The notes beneath the pieces are model-generated. The model was not told the origin of the DNA. It did no database searches and was given only the letters and a program-made list of their open reading frames with translations. A DNA stretch of 64,000 nucleotides from Boesenbergia rotunda (Eukaryota > Streptophyta > Magnoliopsida > Zingiberales > Zingiberaceae). The stretch covers positions 148,734-212,733 of the forward strand of contig JAGFNQ010006399.1 in the NCBI GenBank assembly GCA_024364735.1, read 5' to 3'. Position numbers and translations under genes: made by a program. Of the stretch, positions 22,874 through 35,345 are shown in pieces (within the stretch, counting starts at the first letter, position 1; each line of letters opens with the position of its first letter).

Positions 22874-23959
22874 ATCTCTCTCTTTTGTATGTGTATCAGC
22901 ATAAGTTCAGTTAGGGTAAATCAAATAAGAAAATAACATAGTCTATCAAAAACAATAAGATAGATTATGCAATTAAGTAAATGGAATTTGGCAATTAAAT
23001 AAATATCAAATAAACCTCCCCATTATCTAAACCCCCAAAAATTCACCCCCTTTGATCACATCAAAAAAATCGGGGTTAACAAAAAAAATTGAAAATATTT
23101 TATATTCTAGTAAGAATCTTAATAGCTTCTTAAGGGGAAGAAAGGTTTTATATTTCTGAGCGAAAAGCATGATTTTTCTAAATATATAAAATCTGATAGA
23201 GAGTCACCCAAAACAATTAAATCAATAAGAATCTATGAGATTTTTAATATTTAAATTGTATTTTTCCAAAATAAATTTGTAAAAATCATCTTTTGATCGG
23301 AAAATTTTTAAAAAAATTTGTCAACAAGTTAAAGTAGGCAATCTAACATTGTAAAACAATACTCACAGAGAAATAAATTTATAAGTATCTTAAAAAAATT
23401 ATTACACAACTTAGAAATTTGTATAATAGTCAACAAAATCTCAAAAATTTTCCGTGGATAGATATGAATTGTGTCTATTACAGAAAAATTCAAAAACAAA
23501 TTAAATTTTGAAACAAATCATCGAAAACATTTTTCATTATTCAAGAATTTCAAAAGAAATTTATTTAATCTCTAACTACTAAGCATGCATTAACAGTTTA
23601 AAATAAATTTGGGAACCGAAAATAAATTTCTACCTACTAGATTAATAAAAAATTTAGGTAGAGTATAATTTTTAGATACTTTTATAATTTAGCCCCTATG
23701 ATTCCTTAAATACCAATTCAATCCTCTAAAATATTTAACTTTTAAGCTAGAAACATCTGAACAAGCATGATTTTTCAACATTTCAAATTGTTTTTTTATT
23801 TTATCATTTTCATGCTTTAATTGGTCTTATAGTGCAGGGGACATGTAGAGGCTAATTTCTTTTTCATATTTATAATTTTTTACCTTAATTTATAAAAATA
23901 TTTAGCCATTGATTTTATACCTGAGTATAACTGATCAGGAGGTAGGAGACATATCTCAC
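22874..23959 (-). other. AT-rich internal remnant, pol deleted
   Basis: There is no protease, integrase or RT between gag (right) and the 3' LTR (left). The deletion resembles that of the plus-strand relative at 15030-16075. Confidence 0.55.
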
Positions 23960-25000
23960 TTACCATATCATGTTTGAACCAGGATGTTTTCCCTTCATCA
24001 TTACTTTCTTTTGACGTGGCTCCCCCTTCATCGATGTTTTCTCTTGATGACTTGTCATAAATACTAGTTCGACATATTCCTCATGTTCAGACTCTTCTGA
24101 AGATGAATCATCACATGTTGCCTTCAGGTTCTTGTGCTTGGACTTATATAGCCCTTTGTTTTTGTTCTTTAACTTTGGGTAGTTGTCTTTTACGTGTCCT
24201 TCCTCCTCACACTCGTAGCATCTAATCTTTCTCTTTCCTAGAGAGTGCTTCTTGGACTGCATCTTGTTTAGTTTATTAGTTTTAAAATACTTTTTAAATT
24301 TTCTTACCATATGGGTTGTTTCCTTATCTACTGAAGATTCTCCATCCAGTTCAATCGTCCTCGTGTTCAGGCAATATTGTCCATCCTTCTTTCTCTTCTT
24401 GCACACAGAGTTCATGAAACTCGAAAGACAAAAATAAGTTTTCTAGAGTACTTACCTCGAGATCATTGGAGACGTAATAAGAGTCGACTATTGACATCCA
24501 TTTCGATGTTCTAGAAATGCATTTAGGGCATACCTTAGCGAATCCCTGTTTGTTACTGTTTCTCTGAGATTCGTAGGTCCGGTGATCGACTTCTTGATTT
24601 TTAAGTGTAGTTCGGCTACCATTTCTCCTTCTTTCATTTGGAGATTCGTCAACTTACTTTAGAGTAGATTTCGTCGAGCGAGCTTTGCTTCCGAGGTTCA
24701 TTCATGCAATTTCAGTAACTTCTCCCATAACTCTTTTGCTAACTCATAGGTGTCGATCCGGTTAACTTCCTAAGCCGGGAGTACACTTAGCAAATAAAAC
24801 TCTTCTTTGACGTTGGCTACAAAGTCTGACTATTACTTCTTGCTCCAGAAATGTGCTTCTTTTATCTCTCATTGTTCTCGATTTTGGGTACTTCAAAATC
24901 ATATTTTATTATAAGTAAAATTTCAAAATCGGTTCTAAAGAATACCTCCATTTTTCACTTCTATGTCGCGACTCCCCCTCAAACTTTGTTGGATGAATGC
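23960..25000 (-). pseudogene. Ty1/copia (SIRE-like) gag, decayed, minus strand
   Basis: The clear part is 24415-23960: MVRKFKKYFKTNKLNK, then a zinc knuckle CYECEEEGHVKDNYP whose last Cys is Tyr, then an acidic SSSEESEHEEY stretch. Degenerate capsid sequence extends to about 25000. It is the same family as the gag at 13738-15029 (YMLRKLSKYFKSKRLNK). It is not functional. Confidence 0.8.
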
Positions 25001-25019
25001 TAGTTCCAACCATCATCTT

Positions 25020-26485
25020 CTTGCTTTAGATAGCGGTTAGTATAGGGTCTCTAGGCGAAAAATATTTAAAAACATAGTGGAAAATTAAGATCCTATCGAG
25101 CAATTCATGCGAAAAAAAACTCATACAAAGTTGGATCTATCTAACTAAGGGTTATACCTTTGTTATGAGCCTTTCGGTTATCCCGCTCATCCTCGGTTCA
25201 CCAAATCTCTTGCACGTTTAAGTGTCTGTGCCTCTACTAGTATCCACATGAACACGATTTATGCCTCGGAGAAGAACTACCTTAGTTGTGCTAACAACAT
25301 AGGATGACTCAGAAAACATCAAAACCCCAAGTGAGGGTTTCGACCAAGAGTGAAGCATGATCACTAGTCTCATCACAAGAGATCCTTTTATAGTCATCCA
25401 AGTGAAGATGAACCTAGTGTGAATGCCAATAAAACTCAATGAATATCTTGATATTGAATTTAGTTTTTGCATCTTCTCTTCATCTAATGAAGAGAATAAC
25501 TCAATTTGATTTTTCCATCTTCTCTTCATCTAATTAAGAGAATAGTTCAATTTGATTTTTCATCTTCTCTTCCTCTAATAATAATATTCATTAACCTTTT
25601 AATGAATATTATTCATTCTCAAGTGGTTGAGTCTAATCTAAAAGAGTCTAACTCGGATAGACTCCATCCCTCAACTCAATTGGATTCATTAGAGTCTAAC
25701 TTAATTAATCCAATTTAGAATCACAATTTAGTCGAACTAAATTTAATTTATCTCCAAGACATTGAGTCCTTTGTGTGTGACCCAATTGGGTCTCGTAACG
25801 TTGGTAATGTATATAAACCACTTAAGATACATAAATAATGAGCGACATCTAGCAATGCATCATTACTACCTAAGTGACGAGAATGTTGAGATCTGACATA
25901 ACCTTTCCGCGACTATTATAATATATGACTTTGTCCTTCTATCTTAGATATTTAGATTGATCAATAAGACATAGATCGTGCCATCCTCTAATTAATCATT
26001 GTGTTTCTTGATCACTGAGTAGACTCACTAAAATAAATGACCACAATATCTTATATTGACTCATTTGAACATGGTCATGCATTTAGTAGTCTTACTCAAT
26101 CAAAGGCGCCCACAGATATCACTCCCGTTATATGAGAGGGATAGATCTCATCTACATCACTCACATCCCTCCGCAAAATTTGTTGCATACCTAGTAATCG
26201 CCTTTATAGTTCACCCTGTTACAGGTGACGTTAAACGATACCAAAGCACACGACTCCTTATATAGAGAACCATAGTGACTTTAGGTTTAAGGACTATTTA
26301 TACTAATAGTCATATGACAAAATTTATGACACTCATATAATGACCCATAAAACTTTCTCATGATGACTCAATTCAGTACACATTCTCTAATGTATACCCA
26401 TGTTTCAACTTGAAATCTCATATCCATGACTTGTGAGATCAAGTCATCAATCAAGTCATCATTGACTTACATGTTAGTCTCAACA
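25020..26485 (-). mobile_element. LTR-like repeat, minus strand
   Basis: On the minus strand it starts TGTTGAGACTAACATGTAAG, a start I associate with plant LTRs, and continues without coding sequence. It contains regions with CACTATGG..TATATAAGGAG (TATA-like, about 26260) and CCAATTGGGTC. The left end is not clear, and no primer site or purine tract flanks it. It could be a solo LTR between the gag at 23960-25000 and the gag-like ORF at 26674-27613. Confidence 0.45.
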
Positions 26486-26673
26486 CACTAATATTGTCCT
26501 TGAATATTAATACTTGACTAGAAATAGTTAAATAAAGGATTAAATTAAGGTTTAAAAATTAATTAAAATTTAATTAAAGTTTTTAAGATTTATCTTGATT
26601 TAAGTTTCAAAATTTCTAGGTTGGTTAAAAGTTGTGGGATTAATTTCATCATTTTCATTATTTCGAAAATATC

Positions 26674-27613
26674 TTATTCATTTACTGTTTCTTCTTTATT
26701 TAATTTTTCGAGTTTTTCTAACAATTTTGATTTGTTTGACTTTTTGTAAATTTTATTAACTATAGCCTTAATTGTAGAAAATTCATCTTCCTCCTCATCC
26801 TCATCATTAAAACCACATCCTTCTACATCTTCATAGTTATCACATCCTTCTACATCTTCATAGTAGGTGGAGTAATTTAGGCCACTAGTTAATGTTTCAG
26901 GATTATCCAAGTAACTAATTAAATTATTATCTAAAAAGATTTCATTTTCAATATCCTCAGAAAAATTATCCTTAGAAAAACCTTCAGAAATATTTTCAAT
27001 GTTATCCTTAACATCATCTTTAATATCCTCAAAAATATTTTCAGAAAAATCATGTTTATCCTCAGAAATACTTTCAATATTTTTAGGATTAAAATTAAAA
27101 TTTTCAGAATTAATTTCAGAATTATCATTAGCATTTTCAGATTTAATTTCAGAATGATCAGTGAGATTATTAGAATTAATATCAGAAATATCCTTAAAAT
27201 TATCAAAATTAATTTTTTGAAATTATGGAATTGACATTAAGGATTAAACAGTTAATTTCTGATATTTTAACTTTATCTACATTTTGCAATTGGTCATGCA
27301 AGATATTTATTTGACTATGTAATAATTCTAATTTATCAGAAAAATTATTTAAATTACCATATGACAGTGCAATAATTTGTAAATTTTTTGGAACGTAAAT
27401 TTTTCGTACCTTTGCCGGACACTTATTCTTGTAGTGTCCGTGATTTTGACATTTGAAGCACTGCACGTGGCTCTTGTCCCTCCGGACTCCGGGTGCTGGT
27501 ACTTCCTTTGCTGCCGGTGGTGAAGGACGAGTCTTACGAGTAGGGCACTGATTTTTATAGTGTCCTCTCTCCCTGCACTTAAAACATATAATATGGAATT
27601 TAAAATTGACCAT
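26674..27613 (-). pseudogene. Gag-like ORF with two CCHC zinc knuckles and acidic tail
   Basis: Two near-identical knuckles, CFKCRERGHYKNQCP and CFKCQNHGHYKNKCP, lie in the first 70 residues. They are followed by a Pro/Lys linker and a probable coiled coil. A stop at 27209 in a poly-A/T run breaks the frame. The next frame continues without stops through an N/E/S-rich stretch (SEN, SED and KDD motifs) to a duplicated YEDVEGC and an EDEEEDEF cluster, ending at 26674. No capsid domain is visible before the knuckles, although the primer site is only about 90 bp upstream. CCHC knuckles bind nucleic acid in gag proteins. A non-autonomous element with a minimal gag is the likely reading. Confidence 0.6.
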
Positions 27614-27705
27614 AATAAAAACTTATACATGATTCACCCCTGGGCTCCCCCTCAACTCCTGGCGTCTTTGCTCCGTCGGTTGTTAGTTCGGTGAAGAGCG
27701 ACCAG

Positions 27706-27717
27706 GCTCTGATACCA
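27706..27717 (-). other. Primer-binding site (tRNA-Met type), minus strand
   Basis: On the minus strand it reads TGGTATCAGAGC, 2 bp after the LTR end at 27720. This fixes the LTR to its right as the 5' LTR of a minus-strand element. Confidence 0.9.
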
Positions 27718-27719
27718 CT

Positions 27720-29077
27720 TGTTGGACCGGTGTCGTCGATAAAGGGGGGGTGAATATCGACCGTAAAAAACTTCGCGGAAACTCCGTAAACTTTTCGAGC
27801 GTTCTAGATGTAGAGTTAGTGCAATGGAAAATAGAAAGAACGAACACAGAAAAGAACTCAGAGTGCACACGAAGTTTACTTGGTTCCCAACCCCCCAAGG
27901 TCAGTACATCCAAGGCCTAAGCACGGGAACGCCCGTCCACTAATGGTCTCCTTTCCAGACTTTCCGGAGGCGGAGAAACCCGTCTTACAGTGCACAAATT
28001 ACAATCAAAAGATAGATAAAAATAATTGCAGAATATAAATTCAAACCAAAAAGAAAGAGTCGAAGACTCGGCCGATCTAGATCTCCGAAGTGCCGCACAC
28101 TTCCTCCCGGAGCCTCCTTGGTCGCAGAGCTTCGCCGTTAGCACTTTGTCGTTACTTGAAAGACTCAGAATGATCTTCGAAGTTGTTGTCTGAGCTGAGG
28201 GGTCGAGACCCCTTTTATAGGCTTCATTGGGGCGCCTGTGTTGAAGGGGGCGCCTCATACAGCTTGGTCAAGGCTTATCTCTGCGCCAAACTCGCAACAG
28301 CGATAACACTTTTGACCAGGGCGCCCTAGACATACAGGGTGCCTCATTGAACACAGGCACCTCCTTCAATGAGGCGCCTGGTTCCATTAGGGCGCCCTGG
28401 TTCCTATTTTCTAGCCATGTTGTGTGTTTGTTTGCCTGCTTTGTCTTCACTTTTAGGTATATGCAAGATACATAAATACAAGGCAAACACATATATAATC
28501 TTAGCCTTAAGGAAATGGTTCTAACTTCGGATTTCCGCGAAACCCTAGGTCGAACCGACACCTAAGTTCCCACCCCCCGGAACGCGCCTTCAACCTACTC
28601 CTCTCAGGAGACGGTTGCCACCCAGTCCATTCGGGTGGACTTTTGCTTAGCCTTCGATACTCTCGGATCTCAAGACGTCCGACCCTCGACCCGTCTCTAG
28701 TCCTTAGTCATCGCTCAGCTAAGTTGCTCAATCCCTCGGATCAAGACTTCGTGCCCAACCCTAGGTCCAGGACTTCGGTGCCCAACCCTCGGCCATGACT
28801 TAGTGCCCAATTCCTCGAACCAGGTCTTCGTGCCCAACCCTCGGTCAGGTCTTAGGTGCCCAGCCCTCGGCCAGGACTTAGTGTCCAATTCCACGAACCA
28901 GGACTTAGTGCTCAATTCTTAGAACCAGGACTTAGTGCCTAGGTTAACTAGGACTTTTCTTTACTTTGTTACACCTCTCTTGACTCACCCTTCCCTTCAA
29001 TGTATCACTGACTTAAGCATATTGTCAAACATTGAAACACTTAGAGGAGGACATCACTAATGCATCTTGCACCAACA
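27720..29077 (-). mobile_element. 5' LTR of a minus-strand copia-type element
   Basis: It has matching ends TGTTGG...CCAACA, is 1358 bp long, and has a perfect primer site beside it. It holds GGCGCC-type palindromes at 28230-28395 and a tandem of degenerate 'ggacttagtgcccaa' units at about 28740-28940. The 3' LTR was not found in the window. Confidence 0.8.
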
Positions 29078-30480
29078 ATTATTTTGGGAAGGGGGGTCTT
29101 GTCGCACGGACTTCTTCATATCGAGGTGGGTACCTTTGACTTATCTTTATTTGATATAGTCAACCTCTTATGCATAGTTAGATATGGATAGTAGTAGGGT
29201 TACATTTATCTTTTCATTCTTGTACGATAGTATTTGGTGCTTATTATCTGTTTTAGGTTTACTGCTTACTATTATATTTTATTGCGTGTATTGGATTTAT
29301 GAATAGCTTACCTTATACCTCACATTAGGGTTTAGGCTATAGTGCATACCGGTTATCTGAACTACTGCATATCATGTAGATGACAGTAGGGTTAGATAGT
29401 GGGTGATGCATGGGATAGTGACATGCATCATCAATGCACGTAGCATAGGTGGGCGACATTTGACTCCTTGGAGGTTGAGATGGGTCGTCGGACTTGCTAC
29501 TGGTGTAGGAGCATACGTAAGCGACCTTTGACTCCATGGAGGTTGAGAGGGGTCGTCAGCCTTACCAGATTACCTGTCGTGTAGTCCCAGTTCCACTCTT
29601 CGTTAGTGGATTATAGGTCACGGCGCTGCGACAGGTCCCCTACTCTGTCCGGAGATAGATAGGGGTTTGGGAGTGTTACTTTTCCTTAGGCGAAGTACGT
29701 TCGGGTCCAAAACCCTGCCTATTCGGTTTCGTGTGATACGCTATGGTGGTCGTCTGGGTGGAGGGAGGATGCGGTCAGAGCCCTACCTACTCGGTTTCGC
29801 ATAGATGCGACGGTGGTCGACTGGCGTCAGGGGTGACCCATGTTACATCATGAGCATGTTATGCATTTCTGCATTTGGTTGTGTTTGCTACACTTGGTTG
29901 TTGCATTTGGTTGACATGCATACTATTGGGTTGCATCGGCACAGGTATGTACTTCCTTTTGGTGGTTCGGTTATGCATTTTCTATTATTGTATCTTTCTT
30001 CAATTTATGTTAGATGGTGACTTACTACTAGTATTACCTTTCTGTGCATATTGGTCTGAATTTGCTGAGTTCTTTGGACTCACCCCGTTAGCCTTGTTTT
30101 CCCCTTTCAGGATGATCGACTGGAGCGCCCGGCAGCCTGTCCCAGTTTGCATCTCTCCAGACGATTCAAGGTTATTTGATGTTGGTACATGTTGGTACCC
30201 ATTTTCGTTTATTCTTTTATTGCATTTCCGCTGCTATATTTTTGATTTGTCGTGTCATTGAGAATGGTAGTATAATTGTCCTTTTGTGTGTCATGGAGGT
30301 CTTTGCTTCTATTTGTTTTGTTGTAAGTCGTATTAGTATGCAGCTTTTCTTGTCGACTTCGTTGTCTTTTCGGTTCAGTGGCTTGTTCTAACCCTATCGG
30401 CTATGGTACAGGCGGCTGAGAGGGTCGCAGTGTTTGGTTTTACGAATTGTTCGCCAGGTCGAGGGTGAGGCAGTCAGGTC
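29078..30480 (+). mobile_element. Diverged LTR-like remnant
   Basis: Parts at 29750-30120 resemble, in the opposite orientation, the LTR at 52540-53000: CTGGCGTCAGGGGTGAC, 'ttggttgacatgcat', and a segment ending with GGACTCACC before a pyrimidine-rich stretch and CAG. The end GGTATCAGAC at 30481 is a weak tRNA-Met-like primer site. No coding region is supported. Boundaries are uncertain. Confidence 0.45.
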
Positions 30481-31900
30481 GGTATCAGACAAGTGACTCC
30501 TCAAGGCGTGACACGAGCAACGAGGCAAGACGTGGACAAATGAAGGCGCCTCCAATCCATTGGAGGCTCTTTGGAGGCACCTCGGATCAGGGCCGGACAG
30601 TCTCGGAGTTTGCAGGATAACAAAATATATATATAGAGAGAGAGATGGAATCTAATTAGTAAACTAATTATGATTTAATCTTATTTAATTTCAATTTAAT
30701 ATTTAGTTAATTTTAGAATTTTATAAAAGGTCAGAAAGCTTTAGCTAATTTTTTAGCTTTTCTAAATTTATTTTAAAATTATTTTTTCCTTTAAATTAAT
30801 TTTAAAGTTCTTGTAGAAATAATGTAAATTGTATCAATTCAAATTCAAAGTTATTTAACTCTAAATTAATTTTTAATTTGACCATTTGAATTTATACCAC
30901 ACAAATTAATCCTTAATTTTACAATTATTTCCTTCCTTAATTTATTCAAATTATCATAGTCGAAGATATATATTAGAGGGGCAACGGTCGGTGTGTGAAT
31001 TCAGCTCGCGGCCTCCCATGGACCTTCCGGTTATGCTCCTCCATTGTCATGATCGATGTCGATACTTTGCTTAACTTTTGGAGGTCACTATTTAAGACTA
31101 TAATCATACGATTGCAATATAGATGACGAGGGGAATAGAACAGTAGAGATCCCTGCTAACTTGGTAGCAGGTCACTCCATGACAATGAATTCAACAGACA
31201 TCTATGTAGACCCGATGCCTAATCTCGGTCGGAACATTTTGGAGCTGATAGACCCGTCAAACAAACAACCCAACAACCCTCCGAATCCAACAAGATCTGC
31301 TTCGACCCAACGCCTAATTTCAGCTGGGACAGTAGATAGTCTTCAAATGTCATCAGATATCGTTGGCTGTTATACATATTTCCCTTGGTCACCTATCTAT
31401 ATATAGAACCCTTGTTGATAACTGCAAATGCAACGCCGTCTTGATTAGAGACATTCTCTTCATCAACTCTCTGGCGCATTGCAGATGGCCGTTGTGCATT
31501 TACATTCAGTTGTTCAATGCTTTAAGTGAAGACACCTGATAACTATTGAAGAAATTGTCTTGGAAAATAGCTTAGCTTTAGTGTGCAAAAATCTGAAAAT
31601 GAAGATGTGTTCTTGTCGCATGAGAGGGAGAGAATGCATCTCCTATAGCTTGATCCTTGAATTCAGTTTGTGCAATGGATTTGCACAAACAGAGACTTGA
31701 TTTAGACATTCAGAGTAAGTGCCGCCAAAATCACAAGTCAATCGGATGATTTAGAGACGGATGTCCAATTTTGTTGATCATAGGCAACTATCTTACTAAC
31801 GTAAACATCGAGCTTTATATAGATAGCCTTTTGAAAAAAAATAACATAAAATAAATGAAGCAAGCAATGGGTGTAAGAAATCTGAAGCTCAAAGAGGTGT
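30481..31900. other. Intergenic, no gene supported
   Basis: It contains GGCGCCTCC motifs near 30545, a TA/GA microsatellite at about 30625-30650 and AT-rich sequence to 30970. An 81-codon open frame at 31161-31406 lacks any recognisable domain and has no visible gene structure. The right end is the 3' flank of the DUF1218 gene. Confidence 0.4.
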
Positions 31901-32596
31901 TCATCCGATCGCCTCCTCGTCGGCGTAGCCGTAGCGGGATTCGCCGTACAAAATATAGTAGAACACGGTGAGGATCGTGGTGAGGAAAGCGAAGGCCGCG
32001 CCGGAGGCGAAAACGCCCTTCCGCAACACCTCGCAGGATGGGTCGTTCATAAAGAAGAGACCCCGGAAAGCCGTGTGGTAGGCGTTCCGCACCGATCCGG
32101 TGAGCAAGCATATCTCCGCCACCAGAAAAGTCAACCTTCATTATAGAGAAACCAAAAGGATCAAATTTTGATCACCGCATCGTAAAATCAAATTAGGGAA
32201 GCTTGTAATTACCAAGAGGACAAAAAGAGGGAGACAGCGAAAGAGCGAGATTTCCCTCGTCTGAGCGTGGGACCGCAGAAGTAGCACCTGGTGACGGACA
32301 CGATGAGGATCTGGCTCGCCATCAGAAAGAGGAAGGCGCCGACGCCAAGCCCAGTCGCGATGTCGGAGTCGTAGGCGCAGTAGGTGTACTCCTTCTCGTC
32401 GTCAGGGACCACCTTAGCCTGCATTATGGAGATCGGTGGTGAGGAGCCAGAATGCGGAGTCAGATTTGGGGATTGAGATCGCAGGATGGACCGCCGAAAT
32501 ACATACCGTGCTCCGTCGTTGCTCGGCGGCGATGGCGAGGGTGAATGCAGAAACGTCAAAGACCACGGCGACCGACAGGACTACATTGGAGGCCAT
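31901..32596 (-). CDS. DUF1218 family four-pass membrane protein, 3 exons
   Basis: Exons on the minus strand are 32596-32507, 32418-32213 and 32135-31901, with GT-AG introns in consistent phases (0, then 2), giving 176 residues. Four hydrophobic segments are visible: NVVLSVAVVFDVSAFTLAIA at the N-terminus, IATGLGVGAFLFLMASQILI, the segment across the second splice (FLSSWLTFLVAEICLLTG), and FASGAAFAFLTTILTVFYY. Family-typical features are the CAYDSDIATGLG block, a CYFC pair, the SVRNAYHT block and LRKGVF. In Arabidopsis, related DUF1218 proteins (MWL, DEAL) act in endomembranes in lignification or leaf symmetry; a function here is not assigned. The start is the first ATG before the signal-anchor-like helix. 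All splice sites and frames are intact, so the gene looks functional. Confidence 0.88.
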
Positions 32597-33300
32597 GGAG
32601 GAGGAAGACGAGGGTTAGGGAAAGCGAAGCCGTGAAAACGCGAGAATAAGAGGGTTTTCCCCTTTTTTGAGCAAATGCCTGGCTGTCTTCGTGTTTCGGT
32701 TGAGCAGTAACGCGGGGGCTTGGAAGGGGTTTTATTTACCTTTCTTTCTTCAAAAAACAAAAAACAAAACCGGAATTCACGGTGTTGTATTGAATGATGA
32801 ATCTAGAGACTGCTTGGTTATTATTGGCTGGTGTAGAAGAATAGGAGAACATTTGTGTCACCGGACTACGACGGAGCGGTAAGATGTTTATATAGTGGTT
32901 TAATTATTAATTGTGATATACAATAGTATAGAGAATATTTTTCTTATTAAGAGTGATATATATGAGATATTGGATTATTAAGCTGAATGTTGAGTGTATT
33001 TTTTTTATCCCGATAGTCAATAAAAAATTTATATGGGATTGGATCATCTTAGGATTTGTAAGCCCAATGAGTAGGATACTTAGTGCTAATTAAAAAAAAA
33101 AGAACATTTGTAAATTGTGTGGTGGTTAACCGTTGATCATATAGGTTCTTTTTGCCACTTAGTTTTGGTGCTTGCTTCTTCCGATACACATTGTACTGAA
33201 TCGTTTAAGTAAATTTCAGTACGTACTATCTAAATTATGTACCCAACTTGTATAATACCTAAATCATATATCATATTTCTAAAATACCCCTCCTCTTTCT
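32597..33300. other. Upstream flank of the DUF1218 gene, no gene
   Basis: The 5' UTR and promoter of the minus-strand gene must lie here; no TATA box stands out. The open frame at 32667-32882 shows no domain. The rest is AT-rich, with a poly-A run at about 33091-33100. Confidence 0.4.
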
Positions 33301-33309
33301 TTCTCTATA

Positions 33310-33912
33310 GTTCATCAACTAGTTCTGATGGACCTAAAAAACTTTAAATAATTTTAAATCAAAATCAATATATTTTTGAAAATCTCCTTATTATATTTAT
33401 GTCATTGGATCTATATTTGATAGCGTAATTTGAGAGCAATCAATTAATTTGAGAGCACATCTCTAAATTTATACCTATCATTTTAAAAATTTATTGTTCT
33501 CAATTTATACTATCAAATTCAGATCTTATGATATAGATATATTAAGGAGATTTTCAAGAGTATATTGGTTATGGTTTGAAGTGATTCCAAATTTTCTAGG
33601 TATATTAGTCAATTTCATCCGAAAATGAATCTACGTCATTCAAAAATTTAAAAGTTTAATATTTTTTTGAATCATAAGATTTTTAGGAACCCATTGGTAG
33701 TATTGGTTAGTGGGTATCATTTTGCTAAGCCTTAAATGAGCTTGTGATAAATTTTATCAAACATTTGCAAGTTTAAAAATTCATTGCTTTCAATTTACGC
33801 TATTAAATTTAGATCTGAGTATATAAATACATTAAGGATGTTTTCAAGAATTCATTAATTTTGATTTGAAGTAATTCGGAGTTTAATTTCTTGGTTCATT
33901 AATCTATTTTGT
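33310..33912. repeat. Foldback repeat with a third, direct arm
   Basis: The left arm (about 33310-33450) and right arm (about 33490-33620) are imperfect inverted repeats: TTGAAAATCTCCTTA at about 33376 and AAGGAGATTTTCAAG at about 33544. A diverged copy of the right arm recurs at about 33780-33905 in direct orientation ('attaaggatgttttcaagaa'). There is no coding sequence. It abuts the 3' end of copia element A. Confidence 0.6.
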
Positions 33913-33919
33913 CTGACTT

Positions 33920-35345
33920 ATAAAGAAAGAGACTTGGTCAACACATCAACTAATTGATTCCTAATGAAATAATAATCAATCGTAATATATTTCATGAGTT
34001 AATAGAAGACAACATTGGCAACAGAAATGAATTGCACTAATATTATCACAATAGATAACTGAGCAGCAGAAATATGAACGTCAAGTTCAATTACAAGAGA
34101 ACAGAGGCAACATAACTCAACAACTGTAGCATCAATTGAACGAAGGGACCATGATATGAGATTGCTATCAATATATACAATATAAGCACTAGTGGAGGTG
34201 TAGTCATCCTTATTACCGGCCTAGTCAACATTTGAAAAGGCATGAAGAATAGAGGTGTAATTGAACCGACCTAAGCCGAATAGTAAGAGGCTCAAGCTCA
34301 AGCTCAGTTCGTTTTAGCCAAGTTCAAGCTCGGCTCAAGTTTGATTCGAGCTTTAATTCTTAAAATTGAGCTCAGCTCGTAATGAAATTAAATAGTTCGT
34401 GAATGGCTCAAGCTCAGTTTGAAAATGACTCATTTAAAAGTTAAATGAACTTAGTTAGAGCTTAGTTTGAAAATGACTTGTTTAAAAGTTAAATGAGCTT
34501 AGTTTGAACTCAACTCATTAATATTATATTTATAACTCATAATAATAATACTAATACTAATAATAACGAGCATGCTTGTAAGCCTTTTAACAAATATGTT
34601 TGTAAGCCTCTAAACAAACATGTTTGTAAGCTCATGAACCAAATACTATTAAGCCCGAGCTTGACTTGATAATATTTTTGAGCTCGAAATAAGGCTCGAG
34701 CTTAACTCGTTAACTTAATCGAACGTTTGAACCGAGAGATGAATAGTTCATGAGCTGCTGGCTTATTTACCCCCTAATGAAGAGAAAGCAATGTGTGACG
34801 ACGTAAGGCTAGACCATGATTAGCTGTACTAGAAAAGTAGTGAAGCAAGCATTTGATAACATTCCAATAATCAGTTGTTGGTTGATGCATGAATTGAGAC
34901 AACTTGTTAACTACATATGCAATATCAAGATAAATAAGACATAAATATTGGAGACTGTCAACAATAGTTCGGTATTCAAAAGAATCATTTAATAGAGTTC
35001 TAGAAAGAACTGTAAACATTGGCTTCGTGACAAGAGGAGTGGTGATAGGTTTGGCCCTGGTTATATTTGTACAAGCAAGAAGATCTGCGAAATACTTCTA
35101 TTGAGAGAACTAATTTAGTGGAGGTAGTGACAACTTTAACAATAAGAAAGTAGCTTAAATCACCAAGATCTTTAATGAAAAATCTTTTGACAAGAAGATC
35201 AATAAACCATTGGATTACAATAGCATTGCTGCCAATAAGAATTATGTCAACAACATACATAAGGAGATAGACTAGAAAGTCATCATTGTGGAAGATAAAG
35301 AGTGATGTGTCTACACGAGCGATTTTAAACCCAGAAGCTACAAAA
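33920..35345 (-). pseudogene. Copia A: RT C-terminal part and RNase H
   Basis: The RT part shows FKIARVDTSLFIFHN, then YVVDIILIGSN (the YVDD box with the first Asp changed to Val), FFIKDLGDLSYFL and FEYRTIVDSLQYL. RNase H resumes left of the MITE with DWAGNKDDYTSTSAYIVY and ends near QLVDVLTKSLS. The MITE at 34250-34776 sits exactly between the two parts. Catalytic residues are already lost. Confidence 0.85.
34250..34776. mobile_element. hAT-type MITE
   Basis: The 527-bp element has TIRs TAGAGGTGTAATTGAACC (left) and TAGGGGGTAAATAAGCC (right, inverted). It is flanked by an 8-bp duplication with one mismatch (ATGAAGAA 34242-34249; ATGAAGAG 34777-34784). The interior is rich in GCTCAAGCTCAG/GAGCTC-type repeats. 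Eight-bp duplications are typical of hAT elements. Confidence 0.8.

Noticed and set aside
26931..27206. IL-rich 91-codon minus-strand frame
   Set aside because: It is the wrong frame of the acidic gag-like ORF; the low-complexity DNA reads as hydrophobic residues.
31161..31406. 81-codon frame near the DUF1218 gene
   Set aside because: It has no recognisable domain, splice structure or family pattern; chance is likely.
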